Positions 12,101 to 26,484 of a stretch of 64,000 nt of DNA are shown here, piece by piece (position 1 is the stretch's first letter; the number at the start of each line of letters is the position of its first letter). Source of the DNA: Seison nebaliae (taxonomy: Eukaryota; Rotifera; Pararotatoria; Seisonacea; Seisonidae). Both the position numbers and the translations under genes were made by a program. The stretch lies in contig JALJEE010002436.1 of NCBI GenBank assembly GCA_023231475.1, forward strand, positions 62,001-126,000, written 5' to 3'. The notes under the pieces were generated by a model, which saw nothing but the letters and a program-made list of their open reading frames with translations, made no database searches and was not told the origin of the DNA.

Positions 12101-14410
12101 AAGAGTTGACTTCGAATAATATGGCTAATAATCACAACAAAACTAGTTGATAAAGTAAATTTTTGAAAAGTTGAGTTCAATGAAATAATTGTTTTTCTTT
12201 CCATACGCTCGTTTCATTGTGCAGAAAACTGTTTCTTTTCTTTTTCATATTGACCAATTCATTCACCTTCTTCCGATACTCATTCTCCCCCCTTTTTTAA
12301 TATGTTTGTTACTTCGTCTAATTCTTCAAAAATTTTACACAATAACAAAGACATACAATGATTATATGTAATAAAATTCTTGCTTGTTAAATGGAAAATT
12401 AAAAGCATGGTCTTAATGAAAATTTCTAGGAAATTCCAGTTCTTCGATTACTGTTCTTATTTGAATGATCCAAATTTGAAGAACAGTCCCTTAAAGTTCA
12501 ACTAGTCTGTTATTTATTCATCAGAAGAATTATGGGTTGTTGAATCGGAAAACTGATAGAAATGCGTCATAACAGACGCACGAAGGGACAATAACTCCTC
12601 CCATTTCTTACAAAAGCTCCTATTTGCTTGCTAACTGGGAGAAAGTGTCATGAAACTGTTGGAGAATGATTTTCTATATTTTCTGTCGACATTAGCAACA
12701 GTTTGCGATGAAACTGTGTGAAAGAAATCGGCTATTTTCATAATTTATTCATTGTCTTTCACAAAATTCAAAGTATGAAGATGAATTCTTTCTCAATCAA
12801 AAGATCATCTCGTGTTATTTGAGAGAAACTGAGGAAGATGTCTATTCTACTTGGTCCATCCGACTATCAATGACGTAGTCTTATAAAGGATTTTCTTTTT
12901 CTCTTCAAAAATATCCTCTTCAATTATGGCGGAGTGGAAGGAGCACTTATCCTCTTAATTTAAAGAATTAAAATGAATGCAGATCAATTTGATATTTTCT
13001 TTCGTGCAATCTCTTTCAAACATTTCTTTAGTTATGTAGAAAATATCTCGAGATTAATTAATGTTTGAGATCCGAACGGAACAAGAGAATTTTTGTGCGA
13101 TCTCTTTCATATACGTTCGTTTTTTATTCAATTATTGCGTCATCCTCATCCGACAAATCTTCGATGACATACCTCGAATGTTTCGATGTATCATAATTCA
13201 AAGAAATTTAATCTTTGTTTTCTTAAATAATTAAACGGAACTTATTGAGCAAATGAAAGGATGAATATCGCGAAAGTGTTCCACAAACCATTTCTGCAAA
13301 CACCTACGATTATTATCGAAAATTCCATAAGAAGTAATCACTTGCAGAGACTTCTTTCTTTTTCCTCTCATAGAAACTTCATATTTTCCCATTGAACTAA
13401 ACAACTAGGTAAATGATTCAAAATTAATATCTTGATAAGAATGGTCATTCAATTAATTAATTTGATTAGTTTGAACAAATCCCTCAAAATTATCTAACAA
13501 TTTTAAGTTTAAGAATAATTTCCTATCATTTCTAGCGAGAATTCTAACAATTACTATATTATATTTTTATTCATTTGCTATGTTACTTAATTTGAAATAC
13601 GAAATTATTTTCAGTTTTCGAACTTTAAATAACAAAAATAAACTGTAACTAATCTCTGGAGTATTATTTGTTAAATTTCTTATGAGAATTTTGAATAAAT
13701 TGTAAATTTGCTTTTCCTTCTTAAAACTATTTTATACATATATACATAATATTTAAAATCGAAGACATTTTAATTTATATTTCTACTTCTAGAATGTTTA
13801 GACATCATCGAAGTCATTCTTACTTTACTTATATTTAAAATGTTTTATTATGTGACAATTTTGTACCTCTAATATTTGAACTAAAATTATAAACATGTTG
13901 ACATACTTCAGGTGTAAAAATGAAACATTAATTTCAGTTTCTTAACAGTTTCTTAAATTTTGAGAAGTTTCATTTGGTTGAAAAACAAATTGATCATTCA
14001 TGGCTCAATTTTAAATGAGTGTTGACGAGCTTTGAATTGTGTGGGAAAGTTGCACATTGCACAAGTGAGTGAGATAAATTTTTTAAAATATAAGCTACAA
14101 TCGTTATCCAAAGCAAATTAGTCACGTTCGATTATTATTGATTTATGAATGATTGCACAATATTCATTCAACATCTCATACGATGACGAGTATTGGAATT
14201 GTGAAATGTTTTAAGGAATTCGTATGAAAAAGTAAGAAATGTTCAAATGAATGTTCAGCTTAGTTACGACGACGTGATCGTTGGAAATTATGAAATTACA
14301 AGAAATATATTAAATTATGATTAAAGTAGGAGTGATGTGGAGGGATATACGTGGATGAAAGTTTTATTTGAAAACCGAAGAAATTATACAAGATAAAATT
14401 TCGAAAAAAA
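9173..14410. other. Gene-poor interval, 5.2 kb
   Basis: Only short open stretches occur here (for example 10979-11269 +, 11635-11847 +, 9664-9876 -) and none shows a domain, a signal peptide with conserved context, or a convincing splice chain. The segment beside 9172 presumably holds the kinase promoter. I see no RNA gene or mobile element. Confidence 0.5.
9257..9289. repeat. Imperfect TTGG/TCGG simple repeat
   Basis: A short low-complexity run alternates TTGG and TCGG units just upstream of the receptor kinase start. It follows a short GTGT run. Confidence 0.6.
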
Positions 14411-16835
14411 ATGTTATTCGTTCACTCGAAATGGAAGATTATTCTCGTTCTCATATTCGTCGTTTTGTGGACGATAATTTATTTAAGTATATTTGGCGAA
14501 TTCTTCAATGATTTGACATACAATTCACAAGTGGTGAAAAGTGGTGGAATTCCGGTTGTCTTACCGGAATCATTCCAAACGATTGATGATGAAATTAGAG
14601 ATATCGATTGGTTCCTTCATTTATCCGATATTCATATTAGTCGATATCATGGAAAAGAACGTTATGATGATATGAAACAATTCTTATCTCGATTCCTCAA
14701 TATTATTGATCCATCTTTTGTATTCGTTACAGGAGATTTAACAGACGCAACAGAAAAGAATAGAAAAGGATCTCAACAATTCCTGGACGAATGGCAATCA
14801 TATCAAACTTTATGGAATTTGACGAATAGTTTCGGATACGATTGGTTCGATATTCGAGGTAATCACGATTCATTTAATGTAGCGAGATATCGAGATGATC
14901 AAGATCTTTATTTGAATTTCTCTTCTCTCAAATATTTGGAGAGAACGAGAAAAATAAAAAATCCATCAAATTCCTTCGAAATGATGAGGAAACGGAAAGA
15001 TATCCGAAATTCTCATTCATTTCTTCTCCAACATCAATTGAATCGATTTGATAAAAATAATCGAAAAAATTTATCGATTATCGCTCTCGATTCAAATCCA
15101 CAACCAGGTCCTCGACGTCCCTTCAATTTCATCGGAGAATTTAGTGAAATCAATTGGAATTGGATGAAAGAGATGATGGAGAAAGTTGTCAATGAGAATT
15201 CCATTTCTTTATTAGCAGCACATCATCCTCTCAATTGTTTGTCATTGACTGATCGGAATGAATTGTTAAATTTAGTAAAGAAATATAGAAAGAAAGATGG
15301 GAGAATATTAAGTGGATATTTGACTGGACATTTACACAATTTCTTCAATGTCGGTGGTCGAATGTTCCGACGTCATATCGACAATTTATATGAGTTCGAA
15401 TTGAATGATTGGAAATATTCGAGAGCGTTGAGATTATTTGCTGTTGATAGTGACTCATTCACTTTCCACGATTATCGTTTCAATAATGGAAAAAGTGAAG
15501 TGAAAAAAAGTGTGAAAAAATTGAAAAATTTTGATGGAACTTCTCAATTGATTGGAGAGAATTCGACAATTTTCCTCATTACAAATCCATCACTTTGGCG
15601 CCATCAACAAAATAATGAGAAATGGTTAAATTATGTTCTCAAAACGAATTATATTCATCTCTTGTTATTCAATCAAAAATCATTTAATGGAATTACTGTG
15701 GAGATTTTTCATAAAGGAAAATTAATTGAAACTTTGAAAAAAATTGATAGGAAATTCAAACCGCTCTATCTCATCAAATGGCAACCGAAATCTTTGTTGA
15801 AATTATGTTCGGAATTTGAATGTTTATTTGAATTGAAATTGAAAATTCATGAGGAGAATAATGATTTGGTGAGTAGTCATTCATTTTCACTTGGCACTAA
15901 TTGGAATGACAGATTACCTCGATTGGATAAGATCTCGTTGTTTATTTTAACATTTCCTCAATCCATTTTCCAAGTCATTTATTATAACTCGATTTGTGTA
16001 GTGATACTTTTCTTCATTTATTGTCGATGGATTAGTGGAAAGAAATTATTGAGTTGTAAACGACCTCGATTATGTGACGTTCCATTGAAATATTGTCCGA
16101 AACATCCCAAATTTTTCTATTCAACATTCATCGATGCTCTCATTCGAGGAACTTATATTTTGTCTTATTCTTATATCGATATGATATATTTATTTATTTA
16201 TATAATTTGGATTGCTGCTTTGCCCTGGTTCATGGTCGACATTACCATCAATGAACATCATAGAGATACATCATTTTTCTTCGCTTATGGAATTTATTCA
16301 ACAAAATCGTCAGTTATGTTAGCACCTGGTATTCAATATATTTATGCAACTTTTATGGTTAATTTGAATTTTTTATCATTTTTAAAATCATCATTATTTC
16401 CATTAGATGATCATTTATTTGATACCCATGCTCATTACGATGGCGTTAGATGCGAATTTCTATTTCGAGGAAGGCAATCGAGGTTTCAATGTCTTACATC
16501 GTCCAAGCATGACGGAATTGGTGAGGGAGAATCAAATTGAAATAAACGAAGTTTCTACCGATGATCAATTGAACGAGAATGACGTCCAACCATCAATAGT
16601 GACGTGCAAGGGCAAATTGTGCGAATTGTGTCGTCGAACTTTTTTCTATTTCTTTTATTATCAGATTTATTTCATAATTTTCATTTCTCTCGTTATCATT
16701 CCATTGTGTATTTCATACAGTTTCCGTCTATTCATTTTTTCACCCGTTTTATTTTGGCTTCCGCTTATTGGCTCTATTCTTCGTCTCACTCTTACCAGAA
16801 GATTAGCTAGTAAACGTATCATTTCTAATTTATAA
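14411..16835 (+). CDS. TMEM62: TMEM62-like membrane metallophosphoesterase
   Basis: The gene encodes a 791-residue protein with a calcineurin-like phosphoesterase domain facing the lumen or outside, plus membrane spans. Exons are 14411-16357 and 16407-16835. The 49-base phase-0 intron joins two frames and restores a membrane segment. An N-terminal signal anchor (about 10-28) is followed by metal-site motifs: LSDIHIS, FVTGDLTDA, GNHDSFNV, AAHHP and TGHLHN. Next come NPGPRRPFNF-like and LEVxDWK-like blocks seen in TMEM62 (here NPQPGPRRPFNFIGEF and FELNDWKYSRALR). Several hydrophobic spans lie in the C-terminal third, including those near the intron and near the end. Substrate is unknown for the family. 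A TMEM62-type topology separates it from soluble phosphoesterases. Confidence 0.9.
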
Positions 16836-18220
16836 TAACAATAGTTTGCGATTTATTCCAATAAAATTTCTTAAGAATATTTTTCAAATAAAAAAAACTA
16901 TCAGGAATGAGAAGGAAGAGAAATGTAAATCCGTTTTAAACGATATGCTGATAAGCCTCCATTCTCCCCGCCTACACATTGCCCTAATGAATTGTGTCAA
17001 ATTCGGGGGCGAATCAACTAATAAAGTTTGTAAATGAAAACAATTGAAAATTTTCCTTACAAAATTCTCGAATTGTCACTGATGATGATGGTGAGGGAGG
17101 AGCAGTAGAGTGGAGATCTGGGAAGTGTTTGATCCAAATTAAAAGATAATTGATAAGATTCCTCTCATTATTCGAAATATTTCCATGAGAATATTTGGAT
17201 TGTTTTCATGAAATTGTCTCTAATGATCTGGTGAGATAATCAACAAATTAGAACATGACAATCTCGACATTGGTCGACGGAGAATGATGATAAGTTTTTT
17301 TCTCTTCTCCCATAATTGATAATTCCTTTCGAATGTCGATCGTCGTAAGAACTTATTCTCTTCTCACTTATTCTGATAGTTTTTATTCTTTTCATAACAA
17401 CAGGACGACAATCTGACACAAATAATTTCGATTCAAGTTAATGAGAAGAGAAATTTTCGCGTCCAAATTTAATTAAATTTCATTCGAACTTTCTCTCTTA
17501 TCCCACATTGTTCGTTTCCCTATTGTTTCTTTTCTTCTGATTAACATTTACGTTGATCAGTTAACTTTATGTAATTATTTCACCGTTTTCTTTTTTGTTA
17601 GTTCCAACAAATCATAATTCCATTTCGACGACGACGATGACGACGACGTCTAGTGAGGACGAGTGATGAGGTCACTCATACATCGAATGACGGATAGATG
17701 AAAGTGAGATTATTATCCGACATATACTCGATCGAGATATATTGGCTGGTGATGAGTAATCAAATCAATTCGCTTTCATGCTATTTAATTTCGAGTAAAC
17801 GAAAGTAACAACGAAGTACGAAAGAGAATACAATCGATCCATCATCCTCATTATGTGGACGATGATCATGATTATCATCATTCTCATATCGATCCGTTCG
17901 TGTATGGCGAGAGTGGTGGAATTTCATTATCGTACAGATGTTTTACGAATTCATCTCATCTTTTATTCGAGCGGCTCCAAAACTCCCTTTCATCATTTCA
18001 ATTTTCCCAACTAACCTTAATCAATAAGAAACATCTCGTTCCTTTTATTCTTCTTCTGATATTCATTTGGATGATAATTTACATTCTACTTAAACTTATC
18101 CATCTCTCCACTTAATCAATCCAACAATTTATTCATTCTCTCATTCTACTTTTTTCTCATTCGTTCGATTTATTAGATCGATTTCTCTCAAACATTTCAT
18201 CCTAATTTTAAATTATCGTC
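16836..18220. other. Intergenic region with a doubtful small membrane ORF
   Basis: An AATAAA at 16860-16865 is the likely polyadenylation signal of the TMEM62-like gene. A small frame at 17855-18115 (+) would encode an 86-residue peptide with a C-terminal hydrophobic span, but it has no ATG at its start and no family resemblance. A second frame there also opens with hydrophobic residues. A GAC/GAT triplet run sits at about 17627-17650. Nothing else is recognisable. Confidence 0.4.
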
Positions 18221-19917
18221 ATGTCCTTCCACTTGTTACTTCTCTTCATTTATCTCATTCATTCCGTCCAATCCTCAAAACACAACGTCGAATATCAAGG
18301 TTTCTTTCATTCGTTCAAATTTTTAAATTTTAAATTTTACAAGAAATCATGAATGGTTGTCGAGTAATGGAGAATTGGCTATTTGAACTTTTACTTCCTC
18401 CAATTCCCAAAGAAATTTCTGCCTCTTTAATTCTCAAGAATTGGAATGAGAAGATTCTCCGAGAACATGAGACTGATAAGATCTTCAAATCAGAAAGTAT
18501 GAGATTAGGAAACCAGTTCAATTATCAGCAACTTCAACATCTCCATCAACAAATCAAAGACGAAAGTAATTCGATCGAGAGGAATTTGAGGAATTCTTTA
18601 AAGAAACTTTATAAAAGTCTCAAATATTTCGAACAACTCTCTCGACAAATTCTCGCACTCAACCGATATTACAAATCTAACGTTGAGAAATTATTCGAAT
18701 TGAAACATAACCAATTGACAATTTTGTCATTGTTTGTTGATAAAAATCAAAAAATCTCCACCATCCCTACCACAACCACCACACAGACATCCATTCATGA
18801 TATTCAAGAAAATTTCACAACTTTATTAAATTTCTTCTCACCTTATTCTATCGCTTCATCTTCACAACTCACTACCACATCCGTGAAACCGTTCGAATCA
18901 ATCATTAAGAAAATTTATCCATATTCTCGTTCATTCAAATCTGCCAACATCAATCAAACTTCCACATCGAAAACGGCCGAACGGAAATTTCCCCCACAAT
19001 TCAACCAATTCCAAAACATCATTCCCACATCGACGTCGGGTAAATCATATTTGGAGAATCTTCGCCTTCGACAAACTTCCACCGTTACTTCCACAACAAC
19101 AATAACGCCATGGTTCACTTCCACGACGGAAACCATGATTCCATCATCATCACCATCAACAACAATTTCTCCATCTTTGGGGAAATCATTCAAATTCTCG
19201 TCCACAAAACCATTAAAAGGTTCGATTTCGGTGGTTACTCCAACTCTCTCAACTCGAACCTTATTACGAAGTGGCGTTATACATAATAAGGATTTGATGT
19301 CGAACGTCGAATCGAAAACACCAGATGAATTGATATCTATTCTTCTTGGTCTCCAACCACCAACAACATCATCAAATCGAATTTATAAGAATGAAGACAA
19401 TTCAATGAAAACGGAAGAGAATGAAGATATTAATGACGCATTATATCAATTATCAGAGAAGACATTGACGAGGAATGAGAAAGTGATTACGAATATTAAG
19501 GAATGTCATAGTCGTGGTAGTTGCAATTTCGAACATACAGTCAAATGTGTCACAAATGAAATGTCAAAGACGAATTATATGGAGAAATCGACTACTGATG
19601 ACTACGACGTTTTCTGCATATGCGATACAGCTTATACTGGATTATATTGTGAAAGTTAGTGATTTTTACCTTGTATGAAATTCGTATCTTCCATTTTCCT
19701 AATGATGTTACATGAGAACGAAATTGATGAATTTGTTTATTTTCCTTTTCCTCTAGTCAAATCGCCTTGTTTGTTGACGAATAACACTCATCTATATCCT
19801 CATCCAAACGATGATTCATTATTCATCAAATGTTTCGGAGGACTCAGTTACCTGTTCCCATGTCCTCAACCGATGGTCTACAATGCATATTTGAAACGAT
19901 GTGTAATTGAACGATAA
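18221..19917 (+). CDS. Secreted mucin-like protein with EGF-like and chitin-binding type 2 domains
   Basis: This is a 516-residue secreted protein. Exons are 18221-18299, 18344-19654 and 19757-19917, with matching phases (introns 44 and 102 bases). It has a signal peptide (about 1-18), a helical N-terminal part with likely coiled-coil character (about 40-130), and a long Thr/Ser/Pro-rich stretch (about 160-345) of the kind that is O-glycosylated. A Cys-rich EGF-like segment follows (CHSRGSC ... CICDTAYTGLYC). The last exon carries a peritrophin-A/CBM14-type domain (CFGGLSYLFPCPQPMVYNAY ... RC). The domain mix suggests a cuticle, peritrophic matrix or tracheal extracellular matrix protein. An AATAAA at 19997-20002 lies 80 bases past the stop. 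The CBM14 call rests on cysteine spacing and aromatic residues. Confidence 0.8.
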
Positions 19918-21126
19918 GAATTTCTTTGAGAATTATAATATATTTCATCATTATGATTTCTCTAAAAATTACACATATTATTGTTACTGATAAATTAATA
20001 AAATTATGCGATTGTTGCCCTTCAATGTCATTCATGGTCGTTTTGCCTTCGAAACTTCTGTTTAATGGAAGGTAAGACGATACGTTTACCATTTACTCTC
20101 AATGATTTAATTCACCAGTTTCTTCCCACACACTATTCAAATTGAATGAAAATAATTTTAAGGAACAATATTCCCACCAGGTGAAAAATGGCAATTATTT
20201 TAGTGCAATCATTTACATCCAGATTTGTATTAATAATTAGACATCACCATTAACTATATACATATAAATGAAGAACGTTGAATTGTATTCTTTCCATTCT
20301 CAGACAAATGTTATGGAAAGAATTTATGATGACATCATTCACAAGTTGACATGTTAAGGAAATTTTTTATAGAAGGGAAACGAGTTTGAGTTTTATGATT
20401 TGATTTGTTAAATCAAAATAAACTTACATCAATGTCTCACCTTGTAATGGAGAAATATGTTATTAATGGTGGGTCACTAACTCTCCACATAATTCATTAT
20501 TTCCATTTTAATTCCACACTTGTGCATGGGAAATATAAATGATTAATTCCCAATCTTGCAGTGATAATTTGAGAGAATTTACATTTTAATTCAAAAGTTT
20601 TTTTATAACGTTCAATAATTTCTCGCGATTATTTTAAGAGCAAAGGATATATTTGTAATTAATGAAAATTCTATTGGAATTGAAACCAATTCGATTCAAC
20701 ATATTTTTTCCTCAATAAACACGTAATCGGTTAACCTTGTCACTGAGAGTTATGTGAGAGAAGGACAAAGGACAATTGCTTATACATTGCTTGACTGAGG
20801 CAGCATTGCAGTTACGTCTCGTAGCAACACAATTTTTATTTACTTAAAAAATTGTAGAATACCATTCTAGACGAATATGTAGGAGCATTCTCTAACAATT
20901 TCTTCCTTTTTCAAGATTTTATTCGTTGAAACTTTATTCTATTCACAAATGGAAGATAAATATAGCTGAAACTGCTCAATCTAATGAAGGATTTTTTTCA
21001 TTTCAATTATTTCGGTTCAATTTATCCATTTATTTAAAACAATTTAAAAGTGTAAAGAAAATAAGTAGTTTGTAAATAATAATTATCCAAATCTCAATAT
21101 TTCGCAACTCGACCAATTCTTTTAAA
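19918..21126. other. Intergenic region
   Basis: Contains the 3' end signal of the chitin-binding gene (AATAAA at 19997-20002) and, presumably, the promoter of the first ABCA gene. I see no coding region in either strand that I can support. Confidence 0.5.
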
Positions 21127-24100
21127 ATGAATTGGAAAAAACTGAAAAACTCTTCGACCGTTTTCTTCATGTTGTTGTGGTTGGAAGTTCTCATTGTCAG
21201 ACGACGTCCTCTCACAATCATTTTTGAAGTGATCGTCATACTCTTATCTCCAATCATATTCATAACGGCACGAGCGATATATGTCGTAAAATATTCGACT
21301 GATCTCGAATATGGCCATTTTAATGATATGCTTCCACCATTCCCTTTAGTCAAAACGCAAGCATTCGTAATCGCATATTATCCACACAATCAATTCACTC
21401 ACGCCATAATGAATTCTTTCGATGTGAAATTGAGTTTCTGTACCGTCAATATACCACATACGGTGGTACATCGCAGTTCGTTTTTTATATCGATATCGAA
21501 AAATTTTAAAATTAAATTAGATTTTACTTCTCAAGAAGAAATGGTTGAGTGGTTGAAAAATAATACTGATTTCATGACGCAAAAAGACCAAGTGATTGGT
21601 GTGACATTCCCTGACATCTCACCAGAAAGTGGTGAGGAATTCAATGCATCGATTAAATTGCAATTTGCGTATCAGAAATTATCGGATTTTAATGAAGCTT
21701 ATGTTCCCGGTGGTTCGACGGAAGGTCGATTTAATATCGACCGATTATATGAGGCGAAACCTCCTTTAGGACCTCGAGTTTTTCGCAATTTAGCCGACGG
21801 TTTTATTCCAGGTTTCAAATTTCCTTCTATTCAAATATAATTGAGGTAAATCTGGAAAAAAACATTAGGTTATGTACGTCATTTTTGGATAACTGTACAA
21901 AGTTTATTGATGAGAGTGATATATATGCACATGTCGGATGATCGAATACCGGCCGAATTTAAAACACATCATTTCTGCTTAATGGGCCCGGCATTACAAT
22001 TAGCGAAATTTCCTCATCCAAAATATCGGAATGACAAAGCTCTTCATATAATTTATGTGTTTCTTACTCTCATCATCACAATCAGTTACTTCGTATTTAC
22101 AACATATTTCACTCGTCTCCTCATTTCCATCCGTTATAAATATGCATTCATCTTATTGAAAATTCCACTCTGGAAATTATGGACGGTGAAATTTATTCGT
22201 GCATTTATCGTCCTAACATTACATAATGGTCTACTATGTTTAGTGTTAGTGATGAGAATCAGTACTCCGGTAGAAAAGATGGTAACAAATCGTACAATGC
22301 CAAATTATCAAGTTTATCATGAACAACGTCAAAATGAACAAATTATAAAATATAGTTCGATTATTTACTTCTTCTTCGCACTCCAATTATATGCCACGTC
22401 ATATTTATTATTCGTTATATTAATCGCTTCATACTTCAAACAATCCGTCATCGGTGCCATGGTCTGTAGTTTGCTTCATTTTCTCATTTATCTACCCAAT
22501 CTAGCTACATCAAACAATTATAATTCTTATGTGACGACTATTATTTTGGAGATTTTCAGTTACGGAGCAGCTCTCGGAGATTTGGGGAAATTATATGCGA
22601 TTTGTGAATCGAATGCTTCGAAATTGACATCGGACGGTAAATATTATTTCTATTTACCCACAGTCAGAATAATATATGTTTGCCAATTGACGAATATATT
22701 TGTAATTTTACTTCTAATAATTCTATCGAATATTACACGAATTAGAAGGATGATTGAACAAAATAAGATATTTCCAATGAGTAATATCGAGAAAGCGATG
22801 AAAGTGTCGAATTTGAATAAAATTTATAAAGTAAATGGATGTTCAAATCATGCATTGAAAGATGTTTCTTTCACCGTCAACGATTTATCATTAAATGCTC
22901 TTCTCGGTCACAACGGTGCCGGTAAGAGTACTCTCTTAAGGATATTAGCGGGAGAATTCCCTCAAGACTCAGGAGAAATTCAATACTGTCAATACCGATC
23001 GACCGTTTTATGTCCCCAACAGAATTGTATAATTTCTTATTTAACATTGGAAGAACAACTTCAATTCTGTGCGAAAATTAGATTGAAAGATCTGGATTGG
23101 AAAATGTCGGAAACAAAAATAAGTGAAATTATTACAAGTTATTCATTATCTAAATTTCTACATAAAAGAACTGGAAAATTATCGGGTGGAAATCAGCGAC
23201 GATTAACTTTGGCTTGTACTGTCATCGGTAACGAAAATTTATTGTTATTAGACGAACCGATGGCGGGAATGGATGTTAATGGAAGGAAAATTGTATGGGC
23301 CGCGTTAAAAGCGGAAAGTAAACATCGAATTGTTATCATGTCCACACATTATATAGTGGAAGCTCAGAAATATGCAGATCAGGCCATCTTCATGTACGAA
23401 GGCTCCACCAACTGGATCAAATCATTTGAAAGAAATAATTCTACTAATCGTCAAAAAATTATTATTAGTAAAAAAACCGAAAGTCTCCCAAATAATCAGC
23501 TTTCCATCTCGAAAAGAAGATCGCGAATTGATGGGGCCCTATCGAATTCCACCATCTCAAAAAGTGAATCAGTTTTAACGGATTTTACTCCTTTCGAATC
23601 GTCGATGTATATTCCAAGTACGGAAACTTCTGGTTTGTCACCGGAAAATTTGGAATTGAACACGACCAAAATTGAAGAAATTTTCGTTAAAAAAGATAAA
23701 AATCGTTTCGATTTAACTGAAATTACAAATGTCATTCAAGAGAACAATCCCAGATGGTTAACACTCAATGATGAGACGTTAGAAGATGAATATGTCGCTC
23801 GATTCTTATCCGATAATTCTTCAGAAAGATCATTTCAAATAGAACAAATTTTAGAGAAAGAAATAGTTTATAATGAAACGAAAGATATTTATTCCATTTT
23901 ATTTCTAAAACAATTCAGATATTTGAAACAAAGAAAACTAATGCAAATCATCATTACCGCATTCTCTCTCGGTGTTATTATGATTGCTTCCATCTATTTC
24001 GTCATCGGATCTCAAAAAGAGGAGAAACTTGAAAGAAGATTCTCTTTCGACGATTATGAGAATAATATCATAATTTATTTTGAAAATTATCTAATCGACG

Positions 24101-26484
24101 AACGATTTGATGATCAGTTCATTGAAATTCTTTTCGACAATTTACAAACTCAAAAAACACATTTTGTCAAAATCGTTCAAAATGGAACGTTACATATTTA
24201 TGATATTGAATTGAACGAATTTGTTAAGTTCGATAAAAACAAATTTCAAGTGAGTAAAGAAAACGATTTTTGGATAGATAAATTTTCAACAATTGAAAAA
24301 TGCAGCGGTAGAAAAGAATCATTCGAACAAGATACTGAACCGTCACCGAAATTCTTTTGGTGTTTAGGCACCGAAGATTATTTATTATTCAAACGAATTA
24401 TTCGAACAGTTGTCACTGTCAAGAACTTCTCACCCAGATATCAAAGAGTGATGGTTTATTTTAATGGTGATTCGTTCCATTCATTACCTCTAGTGAGTCA
24501 GTTTGCTTTGCAAACTTTCTTTTTGGGCTATCGGAAAAGTGTCGATTTAAATTTTACAGGTGTCGTCAAAATCGAATTGATCAATGAACCGATATCTCAT
24601 AATCAGAAAGTGAAATTGAATGAAGATCGTTTATCAGAATTCGTCGTTATTTTATTGATTTCATTAAGTGTCCTACTTTTCCATGCGAATATTGGTTGGG
24701 AAGTTGTAATGGATTTTCCTTCTCGTCATTATCAATTGATGAAAGGTGTTGGTCGAATCCAATATTGGATGACGGTTTTTATATTTAATATTTCCTTATG
24801 TATTGTCTTCGATTTTTGTGTCATCATTATTCTCCTGATAATAACCAGACAACAATTACTACCGGTGAATAGTCAATGGTTGGCGTTATTCGTCACACTT
24901 ATTCTTTTTAGCTTAACAATTATACTCAATTCATATTTCTTGGCATTTCTTATAAGGAACTTAAGTGTATTTTTCGTCGTGAAATTCGCCTATAATGTCT
25001 TATCAGGAATCATCCCATTAATCATGATTTATGTCTTCCAATTAACGAACGAAGTGAAAGAAGATCAAATTGATCGAGTTCTCCGCTTCATATTTCCTGC
25101 ATATGCTCTCTCCAAAGGCATTCTGTCTATAACGGAAAATTATTTTTATTCGAAAATTTGCGAAAATACGAGAGATTGTGGAATTGGACAAAATCCATGT
25201 TGTCCAAGTTAATATTCTCCTCATATTTCCCCGTTAGCTTATAAATGATTTTTAGATGATTGTGGAAAACGTTGTTTCCATTTTACTTCCAATTACTTCG
25301 CCATCAATAACTATAATGGAGTGGGATTATCTCTCATATGTTTCATTATTCATTCCATAATTTATGTTTTCGTTATTTGCATCTTCGAGTTTCTCGCTTA
25401 TCGGAAGAATATTTGGAGAAATGCCATCTATCACAGACAATTAGGAAGGAGTAAATTATTCCTACAAAATTGTAACCATCAATTCTTTAAGATGAATGAT
25501 AAAGGAGAATTGTTGAATTTGAAATTCTTCCTCAATTGTTGCGAATTAGTCGTTGGTGCGAATGGAGCAGGCAAATCGACATTACTCAAAATACTTTATG
25601 GTAAATTGAAACTTAATCCAGGAACGTTAAAATTAATTAATTTAATAGTCGTTTGATTTTTATAATACTTTGAATTTTTGTATTGAGTAAAATAATATTT
25701 TCTGATCAGGATAAATCAGATGTCGGTTATTGTTCGCAGGAGGATGAAGCAATGTTTGGAGAAGAAATGACGGGTTATGAATGTCTTGAGATTTATGCGA
25801 AACTTCATCGCATTAAACATTTTCAACAACATATTCAGGACATTGGCAGATTAATCCATTTAACGAGAGCACTTCGTCGTCCAATTCTGACTTATAGCGG
25901 GGGAATGAAACGACGTTTGTCATTAGCCATTTCACTTATCTCATTTCCCACTATACTCTTATTGGATGAACCGACATCTGGTGTTGATCCTGTGATACGT
26001 CGAGATATCTGGTCGTTTCTCGCTATTTATAAGAAACGTCGAGTTATTATAATGACGTCTCATTGGTTTCTTTCTTTATCAACTATTTCTTTTTCTATTA
26101 TCTAATTTTTGTAGCAAAGACGAAATGGAAATATTGGCAGATCATGTACAGAATTTTGGTGAACATTATAAACGTTTATCGATGAAACAAGAAAGGATTA
26201 ATAATCTGGTTGAGGTGCAACATAAATTGGAACCGGAATCCGATGATCATTTAAAGATTCACGAATTTTGGACGCAATTAAGTAAGAAAGAATTTTTCGG
26301 TACACCGCAGAAATGTACGGATTTGAATTTCTTATGTGTTAATCTCGAAATTCATCGGTCTCGACTCGTCAGTTTATTGAATGAATTGAAGAAGATTGAA
26401 GGATCTATCAATAAAATTGAAATTAGATTCAATGAAGTTTCTATGATCGAAGCTCAAGATGACATCCCTGAAAGTTTATCTTAA
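21127..26484 (+). CDS. ABC transporter subfamily A (ABCA), tandem copy 1
   Basis: This is a full-size ABCA transporter of 1714 residues, expected to move lipids or sterols across membranes. Exons are 21127-21811, 21869-25207, 25256-25650, 25710-26065 and 26115-26484; phases agree. The layout is TM1, an extracellular loop of about 200 residues, a TM cluster, NBD1, a linker, TM7, a second loop, a TM cluster and NBD2. NBD1 has Walker A GHNGAGKST from residue 575, signature LSGGNQRR and LLLDEPMAGMD. NBD2 has GANGAGKST from residue 1442, SGGMKRR and LLLDEPTSGVD. The PCCPS-N-D-C-G cysteine motif before the last TM cluster matches copy 2. The second exon boundary in NBD2 (25650/25710) could shift by one codon. 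Next to a paralogue in the same orientation. Confidence 0.9.

Noticed and set aside
17855-18115. Small tail-anchored membrane protein
   Set aside because: No ATG at the start of the frame, competing hydrophobic frame, no family resemblance and no splice evidence; mentioned only under the intergenic entry.
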